DNA of 51,122 nt, from contig NZ_JAQTLS010000026.1 of assembly GCF_028714775.1 (NCBI RefSeq), forward strand, positions 1 to 51,122, given 5' to 3'. Below are positions 17,553 through 26,632 of this stretch, in pieces (position 1 is the first letter of the stretch; every line of letters starts with the position of its first letter). The translations under genes and the position numbers were made by a program. The notes under the pieces were generated by a model. The model did no database searches, was not told the origin of the DNA, and was given only the letters and a program-made list of their open reading frames with translations. This DNA comes from Thiothrix sp. GTDB taxonomy: Bacteria > Pseudomonadota > Gammaproteobacteria > Thiotrichales > Thiotrichaceae.

Positions 17553-19244
17553 TTAGGCTGGCATTAAACACCACTTATCCAGTGCGGCTGCCAGTGTGTC
17601 GATTTGGATCGGCTTGGTCAGGCAGGCATCCATACCGGCAGCCAGATATTCCTGTTCGTCACCTTTCATGGCATTCGCGGTCAGGGCAATGATCGGCAAA
17701 TCCCGCTCCGGGAATTCTTTACGGAACTTGATGGTCGTTTCGACCCCACTGATGCCGGGCATTTGGATGTCCATCAGCACCGCTGCAAAATCTTCTCCGG
17801 TACGCAAGATGTCCAGTGCTTGGAAACCATCTTCCGCCAACACGACGGTGTAGCCCAGTTTCGCCAGCATCCCCTTGGCAACCATTTGGTTGATCTTGTG
17901 GTCTTCCACCACCAGAATACGTGCGCCCGATTCCCTATCTGCGCCCCTTCCACGGGTTTCATGGACAGTTTTAGCGCTGGGGGACTGGGGGTAGCCTGTA
18001 TGGGCGGGTTTCTCGGCAGGGTGTATCAGGCCAATCAGTTTGAGTTGGGTGGCTGGCTTCAACAAGCAGGCACAATGCTGGAGTGAGGAATCCATGCCGC
18101 ATTGGGCGCAATTGGTGGACTGGGGAACCAGATTGCAGATACGTAGCTTATAGGGCAACTGGTGCAGGCTGCCCAATAATTCATCCAATAACGCCTGCTG
18201 CCCTTGCGGGTAGCTATGGTAGTCAAATATCAGGCAATCAAATGTCTGGTTTTCCAACAGCGTTTTAGCGATGGTAAAATCAGCAGGGAGGGTGCTGTGC
18301 GCCCCAATATTTTCTAGTTGTGCCGCCATCAGGTGGGCATGTAGTGATGGGTGGATGAGCACCAGACACCGCACTGGCGGCAAGTTTGCCCAAGGGGATG
18401 GGATAGGGACTAAGGGAAGGAGCGGCACTTCAAACCAGAACATGCTGCCCACGCCCGGTGTGCTTTCCACCCCAATGCTGCCGCCCATCAGGTGGACCAG
18501 CTTACGGCTGATGGCGAGACCGAGGCCAGTGCCGCTGCCATTATGCTGGTCGTAACGGTTGATCTGGCTGAAAGGGCGGAACAAGGTCTCCAGCTTTTCC
18601 TGCGGAATGCCAACCCCTGAATCCTGCACTTCAACCCGAAGGCTGCGCGGGTCGGTGGCAGAAGGCATGATGCGCAGGATAATTTCCCCGTGCGTGGTAA
18701 ACTTGATGGCATTGCCAATCAGGTTCATCAATATTTGCCGCAGGCGCAAGGCATCCCCATGCAGGATGTGGGAAATGCGTTTATCGACAAGGCAGAAAAG
18801 TTCCAGTTGCTTCTGGCTGGCAATGATCCCCAAGGTTTCAATCACAGATGGCAGGGTTTCGCATAGGTTGAAATCCTCTTCCAGCAATTCCAGCTTGTCC
18901 GCATCCAGCCGGGAAATGTCGAGGATGTCGTTGATGATGCCCAGCAGGGATTGGGCCGAACTCAGGATAGTCTCAGCCTGCCGCGCTTGGTTGCTGTCCA
19001 GTGCTGTATCCTGTAACAGGGCAGTCATGCCGATGATACCGTTCATCGGGGTGCGGATTTCATGGCTCATCGCAGCGAGGAATGCGCTTTTGGCGCGGTT
19101 GGCAGAAAGCGCTTGGTCGCGGGCTTCCACCAATTCACGGGTACGCTCGGCAATGGTGCTTTCCAGCCGCTGTTCTACCTCTATGCGGGCTTTACGCTCC
19201 TGTTCCAAGCTCCGTTCCAACTCGGCAATCTTGTCGTTTGTCAT
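17553..19244 (-). CDS. Soluble hybrid histidine kinase with a degenerate and a true receiver
   Basis: A 563-residue protein with no membrane segment or input domain. Order: N-terminal coiled coil (1-50), HisKA with His61 ([12 protein letters not shown]), HATPase (about 165-275: [17 protein letters not shown]), a receiver-like domain (about 290-405) that lacks the acidic pocket, and a full receiver with Asp492 (VLMDIQMPG). The start chosen is an ATG with AGGTGGTGA ahead of it; an upstream start would run into the preceding Hpt gene. A short gap after Hpt suggests co-transcription. Input probably comes from a partner protein through the coiled coil. Confidence 0.87.
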   Translation of the reverse strand: MTNDKIAELERSLEQERKARIEVEQRLESTIAERTRELVEARDQALSANRAKSAFLAAMSHEIRTPMNGIIGMTALLQDTALDSNQARQAETILSSAQSLLGIINDILDISRLDADKLELLEEDFNLCETLPSVIETLGIIASQKQLELFCLVDKRISHILHGDALRLRQILMNLIGNAIKFTTHGEIILRIMPSATDPRSLRVEVQDSGVGIPQEKLETLFRPFSQINRYDQHNGSGTGLGLAISRKLVHLMGGSIGVESTPGVGSMFWFEVPLLPLVPIPSPWANLPPVRCLVLIHPSLHAHLMAAQLENIGAHSTLPADFTIAKTLLENQTFDCLIFDYHSYPQGQQALLDELLGSLHQLPYKLRICNLVPQSTNCAQCGMDSSLQHCACLLKPATQLKLIGLIHPAEKPAHTGYPQSPSAKTVHETRGRGADRESGARILVVEDHKINQMVAKGMLAKLGYTVVLAEDGFQALDILRTGEDFAAVLMDIQMPGISGVETTIKFRKEFPERDLPIIALTANAMKGDEQEYLAAGMDACLTKPIQIDTLAAALDKWCLMPA

Positions 19245-19294
19245 CAGTTCACCACCTGGGTGATAAGGTTTATTGTGTATTGTTCTTACCTGTT

Positions 19295-19651
19295 TCAGGC
19301 TGCTAGGGGCTGGGCATCCAGCCAAGCCACAACCTTACTGTATTCAGCACGCAAATCCCCTAAATTTCCGGCCGCACGTTGGTGGTCATGATCGTCTTTA
19401 TAACCCTCCAATGAACTGGACAGTTCCGCCAACTGGAAGGCACCAATCAGCTTACCGCTGGATTTCAGTTTGTGGCAGATAGCCCCAACCTGTGCACTGT
19501 CTTCGGCGTCGAGGCATTGCTGGAGGTTATCGAGTGCTGTCAGGGTATCTGCACGGAAAAAACCGAGCAGTTCACCGAACTCGTCAGCCATGATTTCTTG
19601 CAGCATGGTGTAGGTTTCGTCGTCTACAGAAGGGCTTGTCATTGTTGTCAT
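19295..19651 (-). CDS. Hpt-domain phosphotransfer protein
   Basis: A 118-residue four-helix phosphotransfer protein. His60 in [14 protein letters not shown] is the phosphorylated residue, with the typical following KSSG turn. It lies about 50 bases before a soluble hybrid kinase on the same strand and is the likely acceptor from that kinase's receiver, and perhaps from the haem-motif hybrid kinase further downstream. The receiver of the divergent REC-PP2C phosphatase is a plausible final target; this link is inference. Confidence 0.88.
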   Translation of the reverse strand: MTTMTSPSVDDETYTMLQEIMADEFGELLGFFRADTLTALDNLQQCLDAEDSAQVGAICHKLKSSGKLIGAFQLAELSSSLEGYKDDHDHQRAAGNLGDLRAEYSKVVAWLDAQPLAA

Positions 19652-19811
19652 GGTATCTAACCCGCTGATTTTTTATTGTTCGGCAACGGATGCAATAGCA
19701 GTTACCGGATTCACGTTAAATGGTCACTTATATTTATACATATCACGCTAAGTTGATGGTAGCATAGCCGCACAAGAGTGTTAATAACATCATAAAAACA
19801 AGATATGACCC

Positions 19812-21014
19812 ATGAATATTTTAGTCGTTGATGATGCCAGAGATATGCAGTTACTCCTGCGCCGCGTCCTGACCCTGATGGGGCATCAAGTCATGTTGGC
19901 TGACCATGGCCAAGCCGCATGGGAGCTGATCCAGCAAAAACATTTCCATGTTGTGATCAGTGATTGGCTGATGCCAGTGATGGATGGGCCGACCCTGTGC
20001 CGTACTATCCGTGCTGCTGACCTGCCGCATTACGTTTACATCATTTTGCTCACTGGCATGTCTGGCAAACAGAACCTGATCCATGGCATGGATGCAGGGG
20101 CGGATGATTTCGCCACCAAACCTATCGTAGGCGAAGAGCTGGAAGTGCGCCTGCGAGCCGCCCAGCGGGTGCTGGATTTGGAACACATGCTGGAAGAAAA
20201 AAACCGGCATTTGAAAAACGTCAATCACTCCCTATCCGCCGCCCAAGCCCTGATCCAAAATGACCTGAAACGTGCTGCCGTTTTACAAACAGGCGTGCTG
20301 CCCAGCCAGAAAACCTTTAAACACTTGTGCGTGGACTGGTTCTTCCAACCCGCCCAGTACATTGGTGGGGATACCTTCAACTACTTTCCGGTCAATGATG
20401 AGTTGCTGTTCTTTTACTCGATAGATGTGTCGGGGCATGGCATTTCTGCCGCCTTGCTGTCGATGTGCCTGCAAACACTGCTGGGTTCAACCGGGGAGTT
20501 GTACTCCCTTGAGGAACTGACCCACAAACAAGCACCCGCCTTCCCTTCGGCCCTTGCCAAACGCCTCAACCACCATTTGAACCACATGCTGGATACGGGC
20601 GACCATTACTTGACCCTAATCATGGGCGTGATTGATACAGCGGATGAAGCCCTGTATTTCGTACAGGCCGGACATCCACAGCCGTTTTTGTACTCACCCA
20701 TTACCCAACGGCTGGAGCGCCTGCAATGCACGGGTTTCCCCATCGGCCTGTTGCCAGACATAGAATATGAAACCACCTACGTACCCTTCCCGCCCGGTAG
20801 CCGCTTCATCCTGTACTCGGATGGGTTGCTGGAATTACAGGCGGAAACAGGCGATCCAATAAGCGAAGATGACTTGCAGGGACATTTGCAGGCACTCATG
20901 CACCTGCCCGCCCGCCAAGTCATGGAAGGGCTAAGCCAGCGGCTTAACTTAGGTGCTTCAGGTGGGGACAAGCCCGATGACATTTCCCTGCTGGCACTTG
21001 ATTTTTGTGGCTAG
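19812..21014 (+). CDS. Response regulator with PP2C/RsbU-type phosphatase domain
   Basis: A 400-residue protein. The N-terminal receiver (1-120) has Asp51 (VVISDWLMPVMDG) and Lys103 (ATKPI). A coiled coil (about 125-160) leads to a SpoIIE/PP2C phosphatase domain with metal-binding acids in GGDTFNYF, IDVSGHG, YSDGLLE and DDISLLALD. Family members dephosphorylate STAS antagonists when activated by phosphorylation of the receiver, which frees the antagonist to bind the RsbW-like kinase. The next gene is such a STAS protein, so the substrate is clear from context. The promoter region is shared with the divergent Hpt gene. Confidence 0.92.
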   Translation: MNILVVDDARDMQLLLRRVLTLMGHQVMLADHGQAAWELIQQKHFHVVISDWLMPVMDGPTLCRTIRAADLPHYVYIILLTGMSGKQNLIHGMDAGADDFATKPIVGEELEVRLRAAQRVLDLEHMLEEKNRHLKNVNHSLSAAQALIQNDLKRAAVLQTGVLPSQKTFKHLCVDWFFQPAQYIGGDTFNYFPVNDELLFFYSIDVSGHGISAALLSMCLQTLLGSTGELYSLEELTHKQAPAFPSALAKRLNHHLNHMLDTGDHYLTLIMGVIDTADEALYFVQAGHPQPFLYSPITQRLERLQCTGFPIGLLPDIEYETTYVPFPPGSRFILYSDGLLELQAETGDPISEDDLQGHLQALMHLPARQVMEGLSQRLNLGASGGDKPDDISLLALDFCG

Positions 21015-21095
21015 CAAAGCCGATTGATTATAGATATAGTTAATCTGTCAATAATCAATACAAATTACATAACAACATCAAAGAGGATAATAAGA

Positions 21096-21422
21096 ATGAA
21101 ATTCTCAACCCACACCCAAGGTGAATTCACTGTTGTCGCCATTGGCGAAGCCCGTATGGATGCCGCCGTTGCCCCTGAACTCAAACACAGCATTACCCAA
21201 CTGGGTGCCACCCGTATCGTGCTAGACCTCAGCCAAGTGCAATTCATGGACAGCAGCAGCCTCGGTGCACTGGTCAGCCTGCTAAAAATGGTTGGCAACC
21301 GGGGCGACCTGATCATCGCTGGCGCAAAAGGCATCGTTGCTGACCTGTTCAAACTGACCCGGATGGACCGCGTATTCCGCATGGCGGAAAGTGTAGATGC
21401 GGCAGTCTGTGCAGCAGCTTAA
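21096..21422 (+). CDS. STAS-domain anti-sigma factor antagonist (SpoIIAA/RsbV-like)
   Basis: A 108-residue single STAS domain. The phosphorylation site is the Ser after Asp in FMDSSSLGALV (Ser53 by comparison with SpoIIAA). The ATG has AGAGGA about ten bases upstream; a longer frame in the same phase lacks such a site. It follows the PP2C phosphatase gene by 81 bases and precedes the nucleotidyltransferase gene by 33 bases. It is expected to switch between the phosphatase and the RsbW-like kinase encoded two genes downstream. Confidence 0.9.
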   Translation: MKFSTHTQGEFTVVAIGEARMDAAVAPELKHSITQLGATRIVLDLSQVQFMDSSSLGALVSLLKMVGNRGDLIIAGAKGIVADLFKLTRMDRVFRMAESVDAAVCAAA

Positions 21423-21455
21423 GTCGGACATACTAGCACCTGAGGAGGACTACCT

Positions 21456-22640
21456 ATGAAAGCGATGATTCTGGCGGCAGGCAAGGGGACAAGGGTACGT
21501 CCCATTACCAACGAAATGCCGAAACCGATGATCCCAATCCTGCGCAAGCCAGTAATGGAATCTATCCTGGAACTGCTGCGTACCCACGGTGTGCATGAAA
21601 TCGTGGTCAACACCAGCCACCTCGCACCTGTGATCGAAAACTATTTCCGCGATGGCAACCAGTTGGGTGTACACATTGCCTATTCCTACGAAGGTTACAT
21701 GACCGAAGATGGGTTGGAAGGCAAAGCACTCGGCTCGGCGGGCGGCATGAAGCGCATTCAAGAATTTTCCGGCTTTTTCGATGAAACCTTCATCGTACTT
21801 TGCGGGGATGCGTGGATTGACCTCGACATCAGTGCCGCGCTACGCCAACACCGCGAAAAAGGCGGGGTTGCCACCATTATCTTGCAGGAAGTCCCACCGG
21901 AAGAAGTTAATAAGTACGGCGTGGTAAAACTGGACAGTATGCAACGTATCATCCAGTTCCAAGAAAAGCCTAAAGTAGAAGAAGCTGTTTCCAACCTGAT
22001 AAACACCGGGATTTACATCTTCGAGCCTGACATCTTCGAGTACATCCCATCCGGGGTCGAATACGATATTGGTGGGCAGTTATTCCCCTCGCTGGTGGCA
22101 GCGGGTGAAGAATTCTACGGCATACCGATGGATTTCCAATGGGTTGATATTGGTTCTGTACCCGATGTCTGGGAGGCTAGCCGTAAGGCATTGCAGGGGG
22201 AAATCAATGGCTTCCAGATGCCCGGCAAGGAAGTGCGCCCCGGCATTTGGACGGGTATCAACGTCAGCATTGACTGGAACCAAACCAAGATCAAACCACC
22301 CGTTTACATCGGCAGCAGCAGCAAAATCGAACCGGGCAGTAAAATCACAGGCCCGTGCATGATCGGTGCAAACTGCATTGTTGAAACAGGGGCTGAATTG
22401 CGGGAGTGCCTGATCAGTGATTACACCCGCATTGGCGGTTTAGCAACCCTAGACCATAAGCTGGTCATTGGTGGCGACTGCATCTCGCCTGACGGCAGCG
22501 TCCTAAATGTTAACGAAACCCAAATCCGCTGGTTAGTCAACGATATACGTCGGGCATTGAACCCTAATGACCTGCACGATATGATGCTCTTCAGCAATAT
22601 GCTCAGCTTCCATGAAACAATGGAAAAGGAAGTAGCCTAA
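21456..22640 (+). CDS. NDP-sugar pyrophosphorylase (sugar-phosphate nucleotidyltransferase)
   Basis: A 394-residue cytosolic enzyme. The N-terminal nucleotidyltransferase domain has the signature AAGKGTRVRPITNEMPKPM and a metal-binding Asp in VLCGDAWIDLD. Residues about 255-345 form a left-handed beta-helix (YIGSSSKIEPGSKI, GANCIVETGAEL). A further 50-residue tail is not typical of the minimal enzyme. Relatives make GDP-mannose, UDP-glucose or related sugar donors; the exact sugar is not clear. GAGGAG precedes the start. The gene is inserted between the STAS and RsbW-like genes with a one-base overlap to the latter, so it is probably part of the regulated output or of the switch itself. Confidence 0.88.
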   Translation: MKAMILAAGKGTRVRPITNEMPKPMIPILRKPVMESILELLRTHGVHEIVVNTSHLAPVIENYFRDGNQLGVHIAYSYEGYMTEDGLEGKALGSAGGMKRIQEFSGFFDETFIVLCGDAWIDLDISAALRQHREKGGVATIILQEVPPEEVNKYGVVKLDSMQRIIQFQEKPKVEEAVSNLINTGIYIFEPDIFEYIPSGVEYDIGGQLFPSLVAAGEEFYGIPMDFQWVDIGSVPDVWEASRKALQGEINGFQMPGKEVRPGIWTGINVSIDWNQTKIKPPVYIGSSSKIEPGSKITGPCMIGANCIVETGAELRECLISDYTRIGGLATLDHKLVIGGDCISPDGSVLNVNETQIRWLVNDIRRALNPNDLHDMMLFSNMLSFHETMEKEVA

Positions 22641-23071
22641 TGGAGACCACGTACAAACAGTACGGCATCCGCCTTTCCATCGACAGCCGTCTGGAGCAAG
22701 TGCGAGTCCTCTCCGGTGCGCTGCATGGCATCGGCAAGGAGCTGCAACTCTCTGACGACAAGCTGGGGCAACTTGAACTGATGATGGTCGAAGCCGTCAA
22801 CAATGTTATCGAACACGCCTATGAATTGCAGGCAGGCAATGACGTGCGGGTGCGGGTGGAATACAGCCCGCAAGCGGTACACCTGATCATTTCTGACAGC
22901 GGACATACCATGCCGGATGAATTGCATTCCGAAGCACGCGAGATGCCCAATCCTGAAGACTTACCGGAAGGAGGCTGGGGCATGGGTTTGATCCATTTAT
23001 TGGCAGATTCCATCCACTATATCCGTGATGCCAAGGGCAACCACTTACACGTCAGTAAGCAATTGGATTGA
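22640..23071 (+). CDS. RsbW-like ATP-binding anti-sigma/serine kinase
   Basis: A 143-residue GHKL ATPase domain protein. The N box is EAVNNVIEHAY, the G1 box SDSGHTMP and the G2 region GGWGMGLIHLL. There is no HisKA domain or receptor part, as in RsbW/SpoIIAB kinases, which phosphorylate a STAS antagonist and bind a sigma factor or other effector. Its start overlaps the preceding stop (TAATG), implying translational coupling with the nucleotidyltransferase. No sigma factor gene lies nearby, so the bound effector is unknown. Confidence 0.88.
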   Translation: METTYKQYGIRLSIDSRLEQVRVLSGALHGIGKELQLSDDKLGQLELMMVEAVNNVIEHAYELQAGNDVRVRVEYSPQAVHLIISDSGHTMPDELHSEAREMPNPEDLPEGGWGMGLIHLLADSIHYIRDAKGNHLHVSKQLD

Positions 23072-23085
23072 ACATGAAACGTTAC

Positions 23086-23110
23086 ATCAGGAAGATTACT
23101 ACGTCCTGAT
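23086..23110 (+). other. Hairpin after the RsbW-like gene
   Basis: Perfect 7-bp arms ATCAGGA and TCCTGAT with an 11-base loop, 15 bases after the stop. A second weaker stem near 23126-23142 is followed by TTTTT. Together they may end the partner-switch transcript before the FIST gene. Confidence 0.35.
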
Positions 23111-23241
23111 AGCCCATAAACGGTCTTCCTGAACAAGTTCGGCTTTTTGGCCTACCATCCCCTGAGTGCTTGCACTGGGGGGTGTAACTTAAGTGGACGA
23201 ATTCCATACGAAAATAACAACGATCCCAAGGAAAGACCACC

Positions 23242-24396
23242 ATGAACCGCGAGCAAACCCAACCTGCCATTTTTGTCGATACTGTAGGCACTGACCACGA
23301 ACTTTTCCAACACATCCATGCTGCTGTTGCTTTGGGTGCAAAAAGCCTGCTGGTGCTGGCGTGTGATGCCAATGGCTTTATCCCCGCGCAACTGGACGCC
23401 CGCCTGCAAGCCTTACCCATCCCGATTTTTGGCGGAATTTTCCCGGAAATCATTGCCAACGGACGCAAACTGACCTGCGGCAGCGTGGTTTGTGGGCTAC
23501 CTGTCACCGCGCAAATACACTTGATTGGCGAACTTTCCAACCCCGAGGCCGATTACTTCCCGCAAACCGAACAACTGGTGGCTACCCTCACCCCCGGCAC
23601 GACTTTGGTCACGTTGGTGGATGGCCTGAGCAAACGCATTTCCGCACTGCTGGAATGCTTGTATGAAGCATTAGGAACCCGCCACCAATACGTCGGCGGG
23701 GGCGCGGGTTCCTTGAGCTTCGTGCAGAAACCCTGCCTGTTCAGCAATCAGGGCTTGTTGGAAGATTACGCCCAGATTGTTTCCCTTGACCTGCCCATCA
23801 GCATTGGCATTGAACACGGTTGGCACAAGTTTGCTGGGCCGTTTTTCGTGACGGGCGCGTATGACAACACCATCACCACGCTGGATTACCGCCCCGCCTT
23901 TGAGGTTTACAAAGAAGTGGAGGAAGCCGACAGCGGCAAGCGTTTCAGCGATACCGAATTCTTCGATCTGGCGAAAGCCTACCCCTTCGGGCTAGATCGG
24001 CTCAAAGGTGACGTGGTAGTGCGTGACCCACTATTCCCCAAAGACAATGCTTTGGTGTGCGTGGGGGAAGTGCCCGCCAACCACATCATTTACATCCTCA
24101 AAGGTGAGGCAGAAAACTTGCTGGAAGCTTCCCGCCAGTGCGCTGACACCGCCATGTGGGGGCAAACCCCGGCAATGCTGGCGCTGCTGTTCGACTGCAT
24201 CAGCCGCACCCTGTTCCTGCAAGACCGTTTCGCAGAAGAAATCGGCAATATCCGCTCACGCCTCCCCGACAATGTGCCTTTGCTGGGGGCGCTTTCATTA
24301 GGGGAAATCGCCGATGCAGGCAATACCTGCCTTGAATTTTTCAACAAAACCATTGTCCTCGGCGTTTTAGGTGGGCAACAGGAGCAGTGTGCATGA
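23242..24396 (+). CDS. FIST-domain sensor protein
   Basis: A 384-residue soluble protein with FIST_N (about 10-215) and FIST_C (about 220-375) domains. Supporting sequences are CGSVVCGLPV, the glycine-rich GGGAGSLSF and the ending FFNKTIVLGVLGG. FIST proteins are proposed small-ligand sensors, often coupled to kinases or cyclases. The stop overlaps the start of a hybrid histidine kinase (ATGA), so the two are co-translated. The FIST protein is the probable input of that kinase, which has only a weak sensor region of its own. Confidence 0.87.
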   Translation: MNREQTQPAIFVDTVGTDHELFQHIHAAVALGAKSLLVLACDANGFIPAQLDARLQALPIPIFGGIFPEIIANGRKLTCGSVVCGLPVTAQIHLIGELSNPEADYFPQTEQLVATLTPGTTLVTLVDGLSKRISALLECLYEALGTRHQYVGGGAGSLSFVQKPCLFSNQGLLEDYAQIVSLDLPISIGIEHGWHKFAGPFFVTGAYDNTITTLDYRPAFEVYKEVEEADSGKRFSDTEFFDLAKAYPFGLDRLKGDVVVRDPLFPKDNALVCVGEVPANHIIYILKGEAENLLEASRQCADTAMWGQTPAMLALLFDCISRTLFLQDRFAEEIGNIRSRLPDNVPLLGALSLGEIADAGNTCLEFFNKTIVLGVLGGQQEQCA

Positions 24397-26072
24397 CCCC
24401 TACGCTGGAGCTGGTTTCCGTCCAGTATGCGTTAGCGTTGCTGATTGGGCAGGATTTGGATTTACGCACCATGTTGCGTAAGTTCCTACCGCCCGCCTTG
24501 AAGCTGCTGAACTGCCGCAGCGGTTACATCTGGATGCACAAGGGCGAGCCAGTCAGCGATGTACCAGAACCCTGCTACAGTTACCCAGCCGTACATGGTG
24601 CATTAGCAGACAGCCAGCCTGTACTGGCAACCCACCTGCAAGCAATTACCAACAACGGCTGGCAGGTAAAAAAACCGGGGGAAATCATCGGGACTAATGG
24701 CATTTACTACCATTTCCTGCCACTAGGGTCGAGTGGCTTGCTGGTATTGCTGCGTGACCCGCCATTGCCGGAACCGCACTTACTGGCGCTGGGGCTGGTA
24801 TTGAAACGCTTGGAAACCGCCTGCCACGCCTGCCAGCAACATGCCTATTTGGAAGAGGCACGCAGAGAAGCCCTGCAAGCTAAAGAAGCCGCCGAACGTG
24901 CCAGCAAAGCCAAAAGCGAGTTTCTGGCCATGATCAGCCATGAAATCCGCACCCCCATGAATGGTGTGATCGGCCTCACCGATTTGATGCTGTACAGCGA
25001 GCTTACCGCCACCCAGCGTGAATACCTCGGCATGATCAAGTCATCATCCAGTGCATTGCTGGACATCATCAATGAAATTCTCGACTTCTCCCGCATCGAA
25101 GCGGGCACACTGGCACTCAGCCCAGCGTCCTTCCACTTGCGCCCTCTGTTGCAGGATACCTTCATCCCACTAACTGTCCGCGCCAAGGAAAAATCGCTGA
25201 CCCTACACTGGGAAATTGCCCCGGATGTGCCGGAGACACTGGAAGGCGACCCCGGACGCTTACGCCAGATCATGATCAATTTGGTGGGCAATGCCATCAA
25301 ATTCACCGAAAGCGGGGAGATTGCGGTCAGCGTCACGCGGCAAAGTGGTACGCTGGATGGACAAATGCAGTTGCTGTTTGCCGTGCGTGATACTGGCATC
25401 GGGATTCCACAGGAGAAACAGGCGGCAATTTTCCAACCGTTCCAGCAAGCCGACGGCTCCATTACCCGCCGCTACGGGGGCACAGGTTTGGGGCTGACCA
25501 TTTCATCGCGGCTGATTGAGATGATGGGCGGAACATTGCGGCTGGAAAGTGACCCCGGCAAAGGCAGCATTTTCTATTTCAACGTACCCTTCAAACAAGC
25601 CGCCACGGCAACCATCAGCACCCCCAGCGAAACGAAACCGCACCAGCCCTTACAAGCCGCCCGCCCACTGTATGTGCTGTTGGCAGAAGATAATGCGGTG
25701 AACCGCATGTTGGCAGTGCGCTTGCTTAACCGTGCCGGACACACCGTCAGTGTTGCAGAAAACGGTCAAGAAGCGTTGGATAGCTGGGTAGCCAAACGGC
25801 CTGATGCTATCTTGATGGATATGCAAATGCCGACTATGGACGGGTTGGAAGCCACCACATTAATCCGCCAGCAGGAAAAAGCCAGTGGCCTGCCCCATAC
25901 CCCCATCATCGCGCTGACCGCCAACGCCATGCCCAGCGACCAACAACGCTGCTTAGCGGCAGGGATGGATGACTTCCTCAGCAAACCCTTTAATGTGCAA
26001 GACTTATTGGATGTCTTGGAACGAAGCTGTGCATCCCCTTCGGCAACACACGATGGCGCACGCTCGGGCTAA
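24393..26072 (+). CDS. Soluble hybrid histidine kinase partnered with FIST protein
   Basis: A 559-residue cytosolic protein. The N-terminal 145 residues resemble a degenerate GAF-type sensor. A short coiled coil leads to HisKA with His183 ([12 protein letters not shown]), HATPase ([16 protein letters not shown]) and a receiver with Asp476 ([12 protein letters not shown]). The chosen ATG overlaps the FIST stop and has AGGAG eight bases upstream; a GTG two codons earlier is also possible. The last 83 bases overlap the convergent methylglyoxal synthase gene. Phosphotransfer to the nearby Hpt protein and the REC-PP2C phosphatase is plausible. Confidence 0.88.
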   Translation: MTPTLELVSVQYALALLIGQDLDLRTMLRKFLPPALKLLNCRSGYIWMHKGEPVSDVPEPCYSYPAVHGALADSQPVLATHLQAITNNGWQVKKPGEIIGTNGIYYHFLPLGSSGLLVLLRDPPLPEPHLLALGLVLKRLETACHACQQHAYLEEARREALQAKEAAERASKAKSEFLAMISHEIRTPMNGVIGLTDLMLYSELTATQREYLGMIKSSSSALLDIINEILDFSRIEAGTLALSPASFHLRPLLQDTFIPLTVRAKEKSLTLHWEIAPDVPETLEGDPGRLRQIMINLVGNAIKFTESGEIAVSVTRQSGTLDGQMQLLFAVRDTGIGIPQEKQAAIFQPFQQADGSITRRYGGTGLGLTISSRLIEMMGGTLRLESDPGKGSIFYFNVPFKQAATATISTPSETKPHQPLQAARPLYVLLAEDNAVNRMLAVRLLNRAGHTVSVAENGQEALDSWVAKRPDAILMDMQMPTMDGLEATTLIRQQEKASGLPHTPIIALTANAMPSDQQRCLAAGMDDFLSKPFNVQDLLDVLERSCASPSATHDGARSG

Positions 26073-26454
26073 CCTGCTGTTGGACGAGTGCCAGCACGCA
26101 ATCAGCGGTGCTTTGGTTATTGGCAATCGGGATATTTTTCAACGTCGCCAACCGTATCAGCGCCTTGACATCGGCATCATGGGGGACAGGTGTCATTGGG
26201 TCCCAGAAGAAAATCAGGATGTCGATCAGCCCTTCAGAAATCCGCGCCCCGATTTGCTGGTCGCCACCGTAAGGCCCACTCAGGAAACAGCTTACCAACA
26301 GCCCAGTGTGTTCAGTAACCAGTTTGCCAGTCGTGCCTGTTGCGAACAGCTCGCAGTCCGCCAGAATATGCCTGTTTTCTTTCGCCCATTTCACGAGTGT
26401 TGGCTTGAGATTATCGTGGGCGACCAGCGCAATTCTTTGCTTTTGTAGATTCAT
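25990..26454 (-). CDS. mgsA: Methylglyoxal synthase
   Basis: A 154-residue cytosolic enzyme converting dihydroxyacetone phosphate to methylglyoxal and phosphate, a bypass of lower glycolysis. The phosphate-binding ATGTTG and the catalytic GGDQQIGA (Asp65) are present, as are FFWDP and PHDADVKAL. Length and order match E. coli MgsA; only the C-terminal tail differs. GAGGGG precedes the ATG. Its 3' end overlaps the convergent kinase gene by 83 bases, so its last 27 residues lie antisense to the kinase receiver. Confidence 0.93.
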   Translation of the reverse strand: MNLQKQRIALVAHDNLKPTLVKWAKENRHILADCELFATGTTGKLVTEHTGLLVSCFLSGPYGGDQQIGARISEGLIDILIFFWDPMTPVPHDADVKALIRLATLKNIPIANNQSTADCVLALVQQQVSPSVRHRVLPKGMHSFVPRHPISLAH

Positions 26455-26632
26455 GATGCCCCTCGCAATGAATGTACGTATGCATTGATGTTATGTAGCT
26501 TATTTATTGCCCAATAGTACAGCAACGGTTAAGGTTTGCGCAACAACTGAGTGACTTGTTTCTAAATGACCGGGTTGCTAGCCTTGTCATTACAATGGCA
26601 GGGACGGCATCCGACGATGCTGGTGTACTGTG

